Assembly: GCA_000818945.1 (NCBI GenBank) | Contig: KN805376.1 | Coordinates: forward strand, 25,391 to 89,390 | Length of the DNA: 64,000 bases | Source of the DNA: Schizochytrium sp. CCTCC M209059 | Taxonomy: Eukaryota; Sar; Bigyra; Thraustochytrida; Thraustochytriidae | Reading direction: 5' to 3' | Shown here: positions 18,202 through 27,599 of the stretch, one piece after another | Layout of the letters: each line of letters opens with the position of its first letter | How positions within the stretch are numbered: the first letter of the stretch is position 1 | Notes under the pieces: generated by a model | Told to the model about the DNA's origin: nothing | The model's input: the letters and a program-made list of their open reading frames with translations, nothing else | Database searches by the model: none | Position numbers and translations under genes: made by a program

Positions 18202-20094
18202 ATGTCCAAGATGCAAGCACCGCGAGAAAAGCGACTCTCGCGCGCTGTACCGCCCAAGGGCTACACCAAGGCGGTCTTGGTGGACACGGCGGGCGTGCGA
18301 GATCCATATGCCGAGCTGCTCGTGCGCGACGAGAACACAAAAGAGAAACCACGGGGCCAAGAAGACACCGAGACTGCCGATGCAACCGAGACAGCCTTGG
18401 CCGCGGCCGAGGAAAACCTACGCATGGTGAATTTGCGAACGACGAAAAAGTCGTACAGTGAGGTCAACTTTGAGGCCTCGCTCATGCCCCGAGCCATCGA
18501 CTATCTCATGGAAGAGCGAAAGCTCATTGCTTTGTCTCCGCAAAGCGTCGTTCCTGAAATGCTCACTCCTGAGAGAGATTTCGAGGATTGGGCACTGACG
18601 AGACCAAATGTCCAGATTGAAGCATCGTACGGGCGTTTTACAGTCGTTCAACGTGGCAGGAAAGAAATTGAAGATGAAGAACACCATCGTAAACAAGCGC
18701 AAGGGTGCTGGCGTCGATACCGCAAACAACCCGTGACTCCAGCTGAAAGTTTTCGCGTCGTTCGTCTCGAAGCAAACGCTCGACCCTTTCGACAAAGCTC
18801 GTGCCGACTACTGTACAAGCAGCGACGATTTGCCGAATTGGATCTTGAGCTCTTGAACCCGCTGCTTGCTGCTGCGTACAAGACGCGACCTGAAACGCTG
18901 ACCGGTATTGTTACAGAGAGACTGACGCCATTGTGCGTAGAGCATTTGCCCAAGCTTTGGAAGCTCTTGGCCATGCGTCTATCTTGCGTTCTAGCGCTTG
19001 GCGCGGTTCCCGCACTTCTCTATTTGATTCTGGGATGGACAATTATGGACGTTGCGAGCGGGAGGCTCATTGACTTGGGCATATGTGCTGGCCTGCTCGT
19101 ATGGTTCACCGTGCCCATCCGCCGCTTTCGTCGCAAGAAGGCTGCTTATATAAGGAAATGCTGGAAGCAGTTCCGCACGCGTCTCGATAGCGAATTAGCT
19201 TGCGTAAATGCAGAGCTTGAGGCGCTCGAGAGCCCGAACGCACCAGGAAGAATTCGCTTCGCCCCCGTTCTCGTGTGGCTCGGTCACGACCCGTATACCT
19301 CGGACCGGATGTCGCAAGTCGTCAAGGCCATCGCTGAAGCAGATCGTTTTCATCGCGCTCGAGCAATTTTAGCTGATCTCGAAGAGCGGGTGGCCAAGCT
19401 GGAGCGACAGCGCTACGAACTCGAGACGAATGGAGATGCAGCCAACACAGAGGTTATCGAAACCTTTGGTAGTGAGAAGCGGCTACGTAAGCAGGTAAGC
19501 AAACAGCGAAAGGCTCTTGCAAAGCTTTCGCGGCGCCGTCTGCTGCAAGGGCGCGAAGCAAAGGTTCCCAGCGGATCGTACCTGGTTTTGCATCGTCTCA
19601 CGGTTGAGGTTGAGCTTCCAGGTCCGATCAATCCCGTGCTTGGTCTGCAGCCCGAGCCAGCCGCTATGCACGACGAAAGAACAGAGGATTCTGGCGGCAA
19701 GCATGAGTCGGGACTTTTGCGCCGCGTCGACACTGATCTTGTTGGCGCATGCTCACGCTGTCGACAAATTACTCTGTACACGCGCAACGTGGGGCTCGAA
19801 AGCATCGCGAAAAATCTGTGCAAGAGTGCGCGCGAGGACGCCGTCGCCTTTGATGAGTACAGACTACGCAAGCTGCTCAAGCTCGAGCCAGGCACGGATC
19901 TCGCCAAAGCGCTTGGAGGGACCCACAGCGGCGGAACCGAGGACCAAGAAAAACAAGAAGATCAACACGAGAACAAGGACAAGGACAAGAACAAGGATCA
20001 AAACCACAAGCGCAACGAAACGGAGACGCTTGAAGACGAGGTTGCAGCCTCGGCATCGCGCTGCGCTGTGTGTCAGGGCCCTCGCGGCGCATAG
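18202..20094 (+). CDS. Unknown protein with two transmembrane helices
   Basis: 630 residues from the first ATG (18202); a longer frame would use TTG inside a repeat tract. No family is recognised. Residues 1-250 are hydrophilic. Two predicted membrane helices at about 257-279 and 288-305 are closely spaced, so the long N- and C-terminal parts should face the same side. A basic, helical region follows (RRFRRKKAAYIRKCWKQF, then coiled-coil-like Glu/Arg/Leu). A C-x-x-C pair, CSRC, lies near residue 520, and another, CAVC, near the end; together they could bind zinc. A Lys/Asn/Asp-rich low-complexity stretch precedes the C-terminus. The next gene, TRMO, is on the same strand 151 bp on. Confidence 0.75.
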   Translation: MSKMQAPREKRLSRAVPPKGYTKAVLVDTAGVRDPYAELLVRDENTKEKPRGQEDTETADATETALAAAEENLRMVNLRTTKKSYSEVNFEASLMPRAIDYLMEERKLIALSPQSVVPEMLTPERDFEDWALTRPNVQIEASYGRFTVVQRGRKEIEDEEHHRKQAQGCWRRYRKQPVTPAESFRVVRLEANARPFRQSSCRLLYKQRRFAELDLELLNPLLAAAYKTRPETLTGIVTERLTPLCVEHLPKLWKLLAMRLSCVLALGAVPALLYLILGWTIMDVASGRLIDLGICAGLLVWFTVPIRRFRRKKAAYIRKCWKQFRTRLDSELACVNAELEALESPNAPGRIRFAPVLVWLGHDPYTSDRMSQVVKAIAEADRFHRARAILADLEERVAKLERQRYELETNGDAANTEVIETFGSEKRLRKQVSKQRKALAKLSRRRLLQGREAKVPSGSYLVLHRLTVEVELPGPINPVLGLQPEPAAMHDERTEDSGGKHESGLLRRVDTDLVGACSRCRQITLYTRNVGLESIAKNLCKSAREDAVAFDEYRLRKLLKLEPGTDLAKALGGTHSGGTEDQEKQEDQHENKDKDKNKDQNHKRNETETLEDEVAASASRCAVCQGPRGA

Positions 20095-20245
20095 ACTCCC
20101 CGTTACTTACTCGCTCGCTCGCTCCCTCTCTGTCTAGGCCTCGTGCAGTTCTGACGAGAACTCGCCGTCCGAGTGGTGGTGGTGGTGGTGGCGGTGGTGG
20201 TGGTGGTAGACGAGATCGGCGCCGGGCAAGCGTCAGTTGCTGGTC

Positions 20246-21517
20246 ATGAGCGCACCGGGTAGCGGCGACGCAGGCCCGACATCGGGACGCAGGTGCGGCT
20301 GGGCCACGTCCTGGATGACGCAAGACTTTTCTCTACCCATGGTCGTCGGACTCTGCGTTACGGCAGCGGCCACCGGTGCTGCCGTCGCATCGCTGGCGAC
20401 AGCGCACGTGCTGCGACGCCGCGCACTCGGTGCCACAGCAACGGTGCAGCGGACCCTGCATGCAAACACAACGACAGCGCAGAGACCAAAGGCAACTATA
20501 GATGCATGCGACGATAGTCTCGTATGCCCTGCAAAGTCCAGCAATGATGATGCAAGGGCCAAAGCCAAAGCCAAGCAGCAACTGCAACAACAGAAACAAC
20601 GGGTATGGTCTGAATTTCTCGAGAACGGGCTGCGCACGCGTTATGTTGGGTATGCGCGGTCCGTGTACTCTGCCAGGAACTATACACCAAATCAGCCAAC
20701 ACGCGTCCCTTCAAGTCGCGCCATGATCGACTTGCGAGATTGCGACAAGGGCTGCCTTGAGGACTTGGACTCTTTCAGCCATGCATGGCTTGTCTTTGTC
20801 TTTCACGACAACGAGTCAACTGACTTCGTCAAGTCAAAAATTCTTCCCCCGCGTAAGCCAGATCGACGCAAGGTTGGCGTCTTTAGCTGCAGAAGTCCCA
20901 ATCGACCAAATCCGATTGGACTCTCGATCGTGCGCATCGAGCACGTGGATCCCGACAACCGCAAGCTCCTTGTGAGTGGCGTGGATATCTTGGAAGGAAC
21001 CCCTATACTCGACATCAAGCCATACATTCCAATTCACGATCAGCCCGGGGGCGAAGTGCGTGTCCCGGAATGGATCGCTGCTTCATCTGCGCTGGAGCCT
21101 GATTTTGCGAAAGTGGAAATTGACCCCAAGGTGCTTGAAAAGCTTCGTCGCTTGCCCCGCAAAGTCAAACGAGGTGGCCTGTATCAGAGTCCAGAGGGCG
21201 TTGTACAGGTTCTCTCGGAGATTTTGCGGTGGGATGGACGTAAGCGTCACATTCGGCAAATGCACGATCGCCAAGGCCATGGGGAGTGGCTTTTTGAAAT
21301 GCTTGGCATGGATTTTAGTCTCGAGTACCCAGCGCCTGGAGTTGTTCATTGCACTGATGTACATCCTGTCGGCGTTGTGCACCTCGTGGATGGGCGCATC
21401 CGTTTTCGTGAGACCGAAGAAGCTGCAAAAGGTGAAGATAGCAATGGTGACAATAGTGAGGACGTCAATGATGTCCAAGAGCAAGATGGTGCAAAAAATT
21501 CCGTCTCCCGCTCATGA
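20246..21517 (+). CDS. TRMO: tRNA (adenine(37)-N6)-methyltransferase TrmO family
   Basis: 423 residues from the first ATG at 20246. The beta-barrel TsaA-like domain runs from about residue 130 to 370. GYARSVYSARNYTPNQP and DLDSFSHAWLVFVFH are family motifs; FSCRSPNRPNPIGLSIVRIE is the signature (RSPxRPNPIGLS) that binds SAM. LEGTPILDIKPYIPIHD follows. In E. coli, TrmO methylates N6 of t6A37 in threonine tRNAs, and the human homologue acts on tRNA-Ser; the same reaction is inferred here. The first 60 residues, which bacterial TrmO lacks, include a hydrophobic span (about 37-58) followed by RRRALG. This could be a membrane anchor or mitochondrial signal, but which is unclear. The C-terminus is acidic. 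Confidence 0.92.
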   Translation: MSAPGSGDAGPTSGRRCGWATSWMTQDFSLPMVVGLCVTAAATGAAVASLATAHVLRRRALGATATVQRTLHANTTTAQRPKATIDACDDSLVCPAKSSNDDARAKAKAKQQLQQQKQRVWSEFLENGLRTRYVGYARSVYSARNYTPNQPTRVPSSRAMIDLRDCDKGCLEDLDSFSHAWLVFVFHDNESTDFVKSKILPPRKPDRRKVGVFSCRSPNRPNPIGLSIVRIEHVDPDNRKLLVSGVDILEGTPILDIKPYIPIHDQPGGEVRVPEWIAASSALEPDFAKVEIDPKVLEKLRRLPRKVKRGGLYQSPEGVVQVLSEILRWDGRKRHIRQMHDRQGHGEWLFEMLGMDFSLEYPAPGVVHCTDVHPVGVVHLVDGRIRFRETEEAAKGEDSNGDNSEDVNDVQEQDGAKNSVSRS

Positions 21518-21872
21518 TAGTCTTCGTTTCCTTCGTTCCACATGATATTAATTTTTCGAAGGAAAAAATGCATAACATTTCTCGGTCAGGTCTCTTCTGG
21601 GATCTGTGTGTGTGTCTCTCTCTGTCTGTCTCTCAACGGCCTTAGTTCTCACATCAATTGATTTCGATCATTCCTTGGAAGGCGCCCTTCCGCACACGAG
21701 CCATTTCTTGGTCCCCCATTGCGCAAGTGTGAGCGTCGGACCTGCGATTTTACTACTTGCGGCCATCGTAGTTTTTCTGTCGTGTCAGTCCGATTCAGGG
21801 AAGCCTGGCTTGGGACTCGCCATCGCTGCCTTGATCCGTTTCCGCAAGGGAGACCGCAAGCAAAAACCTTTT

Positions 21873-21901
21873 GCAACGCAACGCAACGCAACGCAACGCA
21901 C
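21873..21901. repeat. (AACGC)n pentanucleotide tract
   Basis: Five or six copies of CAACG/AACGC, 75 bp upstream of the DECR2 ATG. Confidence 0.85.
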
Positions 21902-21974
21902 CGCGCGCGAGACGAGACAGCAGCGCGACGATCGAGCAGAGGCAGAGCAGCGCGACGTAGAGCAGCGTAGCAGG

Positions 21975-22871
21975 ATGACGTTCAAGTCAGACTTTAGGCC
22001 CGACCTCCTCGAGGGTAAGGTGGTTGTCATCACCGGCGGCGGGTCCGGGATTGGCCTGGGCATCGCGCGCGCGTGCGGCCTGCACGGCGCCAAGGTGGTG
22101 ATTGGCGGTCGCCGGGAAGCCAAGTTGCAGGAGGCGTGCGAGGCTCTACGCAAAGACGGCGTCAAGAATATCGAGGGCTTCCCTTGCGATGTGCGGGAGC
22201 CGAAGCGCTGCGAAGACTTTATCAAGCAAGCTGTTGAGGCGTACGGCACGGTGGACGTGCTTGTGAACAACGCGGCGGGCAACTTTTCTACGACCATCGA
22301 GAAGCTTTCCCCGAACGGCTTCAACACCATCATGCAGATTGATTTGATGGGCTGCTTTAACATGTCCAAGGCTGCGCTTCCTTACCTCAAAACGAGTGGC
22401 AAAGGTCTCATTGTCAACATTAGCGCCACGTTGCATTACAAGGCGTTTCCCTTCCAGATGGCGGCTTCGAGTGCCAAGTCTGCCATTGACGTTCTGACCA
22501 AGAATATTGGTGTGGAATGGGGCACCGACTATGGTATCCGCGCCGTCTCGGTGGCGCCTGGTCCGATTGAGAACACTGTTGGCGGACCCGGCGGCCGTGT
22601 TTTTGGCAAGATGCTTGATGCTGATGGAGGTCCGGATCTGCGCGAGTTCGTGCCAATCGGCCGCTTTGGAACTGTCGATGACATTGGCAACACGATTCTT
22701 TTTTTGGCAAGTAACGCTGGCTCGTACATTAACGCGACGACGATCGTTGTCGATGGCGGACAGTACCACGAGGCGAGTGGGCGGTATCTTTTGGCCAAGC
22801 GTAAGATTGCCGAAGCTTCGGACAAGGAGCGCCAAACGCACAAGGGCGGCGTCGAGCGTGCGAAGATGTAA
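21975..22871 (+). CDS. DECR2: Peroxisomal 2,4-dienoyl-CoA reductase-like SDR
   Basis: 298 residues from the first ATG (21975) in a frame that starts upstream only with GTG. It is a classical-fold short-chain dehydrogenase/reductase. The cofactor loop is ITGGGSGIGLGIARACGLHG; NNAAGNF and the helix QIDLMGCFNMSKAALPYL follow. NISATLHYKAFPFQMAASSAKSAID replaces the usual Tyr-x-x-x-Lys site in the way 2,4-dienoyl-CoA reductases do. The final three residues AKM fit the type 1 peroxisomal targeting signal. The enzyme reduces 2,4-dienoyl-CoA to trans-3-enoyl-CoA with NADPH and is needed to oxidise polyunsaturated fatty acids. PEX12 and HACL1 elsewhere in the window belong to the same organelle. Confidence 0.92.
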   Translation: MTFKSDFRPDLLEGKVVVITGGGSGIGLGIARACGLHGAKVVIGGRREAKLQEACEALRKDGVKNIEGFPCDVREPKRCEDFIKQAVEAYGTVDVLVNNAAGNFSTTIEKLSPNGFNTIMQIDLMGCFNMSKAALPYLKTSGKGLIVNISATLHYKAFPFQMAASSAKSAIDVLTKNIGVEWGTDYGIRAVSVAPGPIENTVGGPGGRVFGKMLDADGGPDLREFVPIGRFGTVDDIGNTILFLASNAGSYINATTIVVDGGQYHEASGRYLLAKRKIAEASDKERQTHKGGVERAKM

Positions 22872-23141
22872 GATTTTTTCCACCAAAACAATAGACTCAA
22901 AGAAAGCAGTCAAACAAAGATGATGATGATGATGATGAAAGAAAGGTTTTACTTTATACTGCTGTTTCGTTTCTTCAACGTATACTCGCAAGTCTACAAC
23001 GTGCATGTGTGCGTATGCGGGCGTGGTTCATTGTATTAGCGGCAGTTCAGATGGGCTCTCTGCATTGATCTATTTTTTTACAAACGCCCGAGCGATGAGG
23101 CGCACGATGTTGGGCTCATACCACTAGCTAGGTTCCATGTC

Positions 23142-24008
23142 TCATGACTGAGCGGGCGTTGCGCCTTGTTGCGGCGGAGGGTTCGGCGTGAGCATAGCCT
23201 CTACAATTCTTCGCTCAAAGGGACCTGGAAGCGTTCTTGAGGTTTGACGCAGAGCATCGAGATCGGCCATGGTCACGAGAATTTTCTTTGCAGCGACGTC
23301 ATTGGCGCCCTCGCGTTTTGATTTTTCAGCATTGGACTTGCCAGACTCGCCACCCTTTGCATCCACTGCTTGGATCGGTTCCTCCTTCATTTCCACGTCG
23401 CCATCGGTCTCGTTTTCGCGCTCTGCGCGCTGGGCCTCGCGTTGCCTGCGCTGCGTTTCTCTGTGCCGAGCGATCGCTGCAACTTCGGGGAGAACCGAAC
23501 AAAGGAACTCCTGGAAACTGCGCGCCAGGTACTCGACTTGATCTTCCGCCTCCTTACCCTTGGGAAGAGAGATGGGCGGCGTGAGTTTGGATCCGGCGTT
23601 TACAAGGACTCGTTTGGTGGTCATGCGTTCTACAACGTGGGTGTTGGGCCAGTATGCAAGGTCTTGCTCAGCTGCAGTCATGCTCGTACGACCCGTGCTA
23701 ATAGCCATCTTGCGTTCTTCGTCGTCAATGTTCACGTCCGTGCAGTGCAGCACATCGTTCTCATTGTCCTCGATGACGCCTCGACCTCCAACTTCGAGGA
23801 CTTTGAACTCAGGCACGTCTTGGAGTTGATGCAAAAGAGGGGGCTCGGCGCTGCGTGGCTTTTTCGTGGCCTTTTTGGTGGTCGTTTTTCGGGGAGCGCT
23901 AGCTTTCTTTTTCGATGCTGCGCTTGCTTTCTTGCTCGACGACTTTTTTGATCCAGCTGTTGTGCTAGCAGGCGATCGAGGCGCCGGTGACTTGTTTCCG
24001 CCCGCCAT
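23142..24008 (-). CDS. Unknown lysine-rich protein, probably nuclear
   Basis: 288 residues from ATG at 24008. Residues 1-52 are almost entirely Lys, Ser, Ala and Pro (KKSSSKKASAASKKKASA style), as in linker-histone-like tails and nuclear localisation regions. A conserved-looking middle follows (VLEVGGRGVIEDNENDVLHC, TDVNIDDEERKMAISTGRTS, VEYLARSFQEFLCSVLP), then an Arg/Glu helix and an acidic stretch. The last 40 residues (VTMADLDALRQTSRTLPGPF) may form a second small domain. I do not recognise the family. DNA or chromatin association is inferred only from composition. The gene converges with DECR2. Confidence 0.75.
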   Translation of the reverse strand: MAGGNKSPAPRSPASTTAGSKKSSSKKASAASKKKASAPRKTTTKKATKKPRSAEPPLLHQLQDVPEFKVLEVGGRGVIEDNENDVLHCTDVNIDDEERKMAISTGRTSMTAAEQDLAYWPNTHVVERMTTKRVLVNAGSKLTPPISLPKGKEAEDQVEYLARSFQEFLCSVLPEVAAIARHRETQRRQREAQRAERENETDGDVEMKEEPIQAVDAKGGESGKSNAEKSKREGANDVAAKKILVTMADLDALRQTSRTLPGPFERRIVEAMLTPNPPPQQGATPAQS

Positions 24009-25055
24009 TATGCTCTCTCCCGTCCGTCAGGAAACCCGCCCGTTTGGACGTCGGCAGGGATCACTGCTGCGCGGCGCGGCGCGGCGTGACTTGGCGTAGC
24101 GTTGAGCGGCTCGAGGTGGGTGGGTGGCACGAGGTGCCACGGCCGCTGGCCACCGCGTTCGAGCTCCCGCCCAAGCTCCTTCTTTCCCAAGCTCTCTCCA
24201 CTCCCTTTCAAAGGAGCGACAGTAGTCTTGCGCCGCAAAAGGTCTTCCCGCGGGGGCAGGGGTCACGTCGCGGCGCTTTCCGCCTGCCTGCGCGTGGTCT
24301 GCGCACGCGCGCAGCGCGTTGTTGCGTGCGCAGCGCAAAGTGACAGCTTAGAGAGTTTGGATTCGCCACAACAGTTGTATAGTACTAGTACGTACTAGGC
24401 TGCCTACTAGTAGTAGTTGCAAGTCGATTTGGGGGGGAGGGGGGGGAATCAAGCGGCCAGCGAGGACACCAAACCGCAGCAAGTTTGCAAGCAACTTGAA
24501 GTTAATAAAAATTGCGGTCAAATAAGTTTGCAAAACGGATAGGGCATTATTTTTTGCCAAAAATTGTCGATTTGCCTCGTGCAAGTTTGGCTCATCTTGA
24601 CTGTTTACAATATTCGCTCAACTCACCAGGAGAAAAAAGGACATGGGCTACACAGTAGGCGTATAAATAGATTGCTATTGGTCTCGCAAGGTTCAAGAAA
24701 ATACGACCGAGTTCTCCGTTTCATCCACGCTGTGGACGCCAAAACAACAAATATTATGCGAAAAGATCTCGTGTTTGGCGTACGCAATCGATCAATGGTG
24801 AGAATAAGACAAGTCATATGCTCTTCGAATTCTTCTGCAGACTCATGACCGCAAGTGTCGAGATCCTTCAATTCTGACGCTAGCAAGCGCACCAAGACTG
24901 AGTCGGCTTACACGAGATGCGACTCGCAAACAAATTCTGACCTCAAGAAAAGGAACAAATTTTCCTAAGAAACAAGAGACTGGCAAGAAGCACAGACAAA
25001 AGGAGAAAAGGAAAGAGTTTGAGGGAAGAAAAGGATAACAATGGACCCAATAGAT
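24009..25055. other. Intergenic, about 1 kb
   Basis: No gene recognised. A GGCGC pentamer tract lies at 24069-24088 just upstream of the lysine-rich gene's ATG. A palindromic cluster of TACTAG/TACGTA lies at 24381-24412, and a G-tract (ggggggg.gggggggg) at 24429-24447. The rest is AT-richer. Confidence 0.6.
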
Positions 25056-25922
25056 TTAGTACTGGTGGCCACCGGCCTCCTTCTTCTGGCCGAGCTCGAA
25101 GGTCTTGCAGCGCTTAAGGCCGATCTGGCACTTGGTCTTGCACTCCTTGCACTCCAGGCGCAGGGTCACCTTCTTCGTGGTCTTGGCCTTCTTGTGGAAG
25201 ATAGGCTTGGTCTGACCACCGTAGCCCTTCTGCTTGCGATCGTATCGTCGCTTGCCTGTTTTTATGCAACATCGTAGAGAGATGAATATTGTCAGTTTCC
25301 GCAGTTCTCATTCAAAGTCGACAAGAAGGCTTGCCGCTCTCATCCTAACGAGCTAGTTCGCTAGCTTGTTGGTCGATTGATTGGAGAGTATGTGGAGAAA
25401 AGCCTCGTTTTTCAAATCGTGATCTGTCAAGAAGAGAAAGGACTTACCCTGGGCGAAGTTCGAGGCCTTGCCGGCCTTGTACTGGGTCACCTTGTGGACC
25501 GTGTGCTTGCGGCACTTCGAGCCCTTGCAAAAGGTGCGGCGCTCCTTGGGGACGTTCACCTACGGACCAAAAAAGCACATCATTAAGAAAGTTCACGTCA
25601 GTCACCTGCAGAGTTCACCTTCCGCGCCATTAACCTCATCGCCCGACGCGCGCGGATACAAGCAAAATCACAAACACGAGACACTCCAGCGCGCCACGTG
25701 CGGGAGCAAGGCTCGACGTGGCGTGGCGTGGTGTAGCCTCGCCTGTCCTCCCTCGCCGCGCGCGCCGCACCCATCGTCATCTCGTCATCTCGCCGTGCAT
25801 CCTGCCCGCGCGCGCTCCTCGCCTTTCTCTCTCGCGCGCGCGCTGCTCCCCTCGCGAGACGCAACACGCCCTCCGCTCCTCCGCGCCGCCGCCGCGCGCC
25901 GCCCCGCGCCCCCGCGTACCAT
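25056..25922 (-). CDS. RPL36A: Ribosomal protein eL42 (L44e/L36a), three coding exons, the first only ATG
   Basis: Exons on the minus strand: 25920-25922 (just the ATG), 25448-25559 and 25056-25255, giving 104 residues. Intron 1 (360 bp, GTACGC..TAG) lies between codons 1 and 2; intron 2 (192 bp, GTAAGT..CAG) splits a Gly codon. The product starts MVNVPKERRTFCKGSKCRKH and contains the zinc-ribbon pairs and GYGGQTKPIFHKKAKTTKK typical of eL42. This large-subunit protein lines the ribosomal E site. Residue 56 is Pro, the form associated in yeasts with cycloheximide sensitivity. The start is placed because no in-frame ATG precedes the exon 2 sequence, while a consensus donor follows the ATG at 25922. 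eL31 lies divergently beyond a gap. Confidence 0.9.
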
Positions 25923-26200
25923 CTTGCTGCGTGCGTGCGGCTGTCCTCGCTGCTTCGCTCGCTGCCAGTCTGCGCTCTGCCGCCAGCCTCTCCCCCTCGC
26001 GCCTCGCCCTCCGGCGCCCCTGCTTGCGCGCCTTTGCGCCGCGGGCCCTCGCTCCTGGCCGCTCGTCCCGGCGCCCCTTTTGCGCCCGTAGCGGTCCTCA
26101 ACCCGCGCCCTGCTTGCGCCCCTTCGCGCGCCGCCCCTGCTTGCCGCCAGTAAATCCGCCCCGCCGCGCGCTCTCCCGCGCTGCCCTCCCCGCCGCGCCG

Positions 26201-26396
26201 NNNNNNNNNNNNNNNNNNNNNNNNNNNNNNNNNNNNNNNNNNNNNNNNNNNNNNNNNNNNNNNNNNNNNNNNNNNNNNNNNNNNNNNNNNNNNNNNNNNN
26301 NNNNNNNNNNNNNNNNNNNNNNNNNNNNNNNNNNNNNNNNNNNNNNNNNNNNNNNNNNNNNNNNNNNNNNNNNNNNNNNNNNNNNNNNNNNNNNNN
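26201..26396. other. Assembly gap (196 N)
   Basis: A run of undetermined bases in GC-rich sequence (flanks CCGCGCCG and CGCGCGCG). Its true length is not known from the window. Confidence 0.99.
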
Positions 26397-26582
26397 CGCG
26401 CGCGGGGAGAGGCGCGCGCGGGCGAGGCGCGGTCCGCGCGGCGGCGCGCGGGCGGGTCCGGGCGGGCCGGCTGCGGAAAGAAGACGAGGACTGACGAGGA
26501 CGAGCGACCTTGCTTACGAACACGCTGATGCTGCCGACGCTGCGCGACGTGGTTTGAAACGACATGTGACGAACTTGCTCCG

Positions 26583-26628
26583 CTTTGCTCTGCTTTGCTT
26601 TGCTTTGCTTTACTTTGCTCTGCTTTGC
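26583..26628. repeat. (TTGCT)n pentanucleotide tract
   Basis: About nine units TTGCT/CTGCT/TTACT upstream of eL31. Confidence 0.85.
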
Positions 26629-26774
26629 GTGCGACGTGCGGAACACGACGGGATGAACGTGGTGATTGCGAACGTGTGGATCTACGGTGGATGGAATGCA
26701 TGAATGATTGCTTGAAAATGATGCACAGACAGGCAGGGTCTCGACGCGCGTCAGCGAAAACCAGCTTTAACACA

Positions 26775-27110
26775 ATGCCCCGCGCCCAGAAGGAGGAGCC
26801 TTTGGAGCTCATTGCCACTGTGAACCTCCGCAAGGCGACTCACAAGATCACCTTCAAGAAGAAGGCGCCCCGTGCCGTGCGCGAGCTCCGCAAGTTCGCC
26901 ACCAAGACCATGGGCACCAAGGAGGTCATCATCTCCCCGGCTCTCAACCAGAAGGTCTGGTCTACCGGCATCCGCAACATCCCCACCCGCGTGCGCGTCC
27001 GCTTGTCTCGCCGCCGCAACGAGGACGAGGACGCCAAGGAGAAGATGTACACCATGGTTGACGTCGTCGAGACCACTGGCTTCAGTGGCCTCGGGACCGA
27101 GAAGGTGTAA
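26775..27110 (+). CDS. RPL31: Ribosomal protein eL31
   Basis: 111 residues. The protein begins MPRAQKEEPLELIATVNLRK and contains APRAVRELRKFATKTMGTKE, ALNQKVWSTGIRNIPTRVRV and the C-terminal VDVVETTGFSGLGTEKV. The length is close to the 125 residues of human eL31, shorter at the N-terminus. It is a late-assembling large-subunit protein near the nascent-chain exit tunnel. Strongly biased codon use (AAG, CGC, GTC) is expected of a highly expressed gene. ATG 26775 is chosen because the homology starts there; earlier in-frame ATGs at 26691 and 26700 would add unrelated residues. Confidence 0.95.
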   Translation: MPRAQKEEPLELIATVNLRKATHKITFKKKAPRAVRELRKFATKTMGTKEVIISPALNQKVWSTGIRNIPTRVRVRLSRRRNEDEDAKEKMYTMVDVVETTGFSGLGTEKV

Positions 27111-27599
27111 GATTGGCAAGAATGCTTTTTTGCTGATAGACGTATTTTCCACAATCCCCATCCTTTGCCCCCCTCCCCCTGCATTCGACCAATTTTTTCT
27201 GCTCTTTGCTTTTCCCTTTTGGGACTCACACATGCCATGCATGAATGCATTCATTGATGCACCCACCTCCAGTGTTCACGATCCATGATTGTGTTCATAT
27301 TTTGCTTAGCTTTTTACCTCGGTTCGCTTGCTCGCTTGCTTGTTTACTTGCTTGCTTACTTGCTTCTTTTTTTGTTTCTTTGTTTATAAAGTCTCGCCAT
27401 ACGACGATTCCGTTCCCTCGCTGGCCTGCCTGCCTGCCTGCCCAAGGTGATCGCTGCTGCGTAAAGCAAAGCCCAATTACTTGGGACATTTCTCTTCGGT
27501 GTGCTTCTTTGCTTGCAATGTTTTCTTGCGCATGTGAATGGAATAAAGGGCAATTTGAGACTGTTCGTGCATCAGACCGAACCGCTGGAAGAAGCCGCC
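27111..27599. other. Convergent 3' region of eL31 and the J-domain gene
   Basis: AT-richer with (TTGC)n near 27320-27365 and (CCTG)n at 27424-27442. No gene seen. Confidence 0.6.

Larger units (their letters stand above)
25923..26774. promoter_or_regulatory. Divergent intergenic region of eL42 and eL31, with assembly gap
   Basis: Highly GC-rich with C/G-biased halves either side of the run of N. A five-base TTGCT tract sits at 26583-26628, 150 bp before the eL31 ATG. Long frames here are compositional. Any 5' untranslated exon of eL31 would lie in this interval. Confidence 0.55.

Noticed and set aside
25598..26833. Frames crossing the 196-N gap
   Set aside because: They run through undetermined bases and a GC-rich promoter; real genes flank the region.
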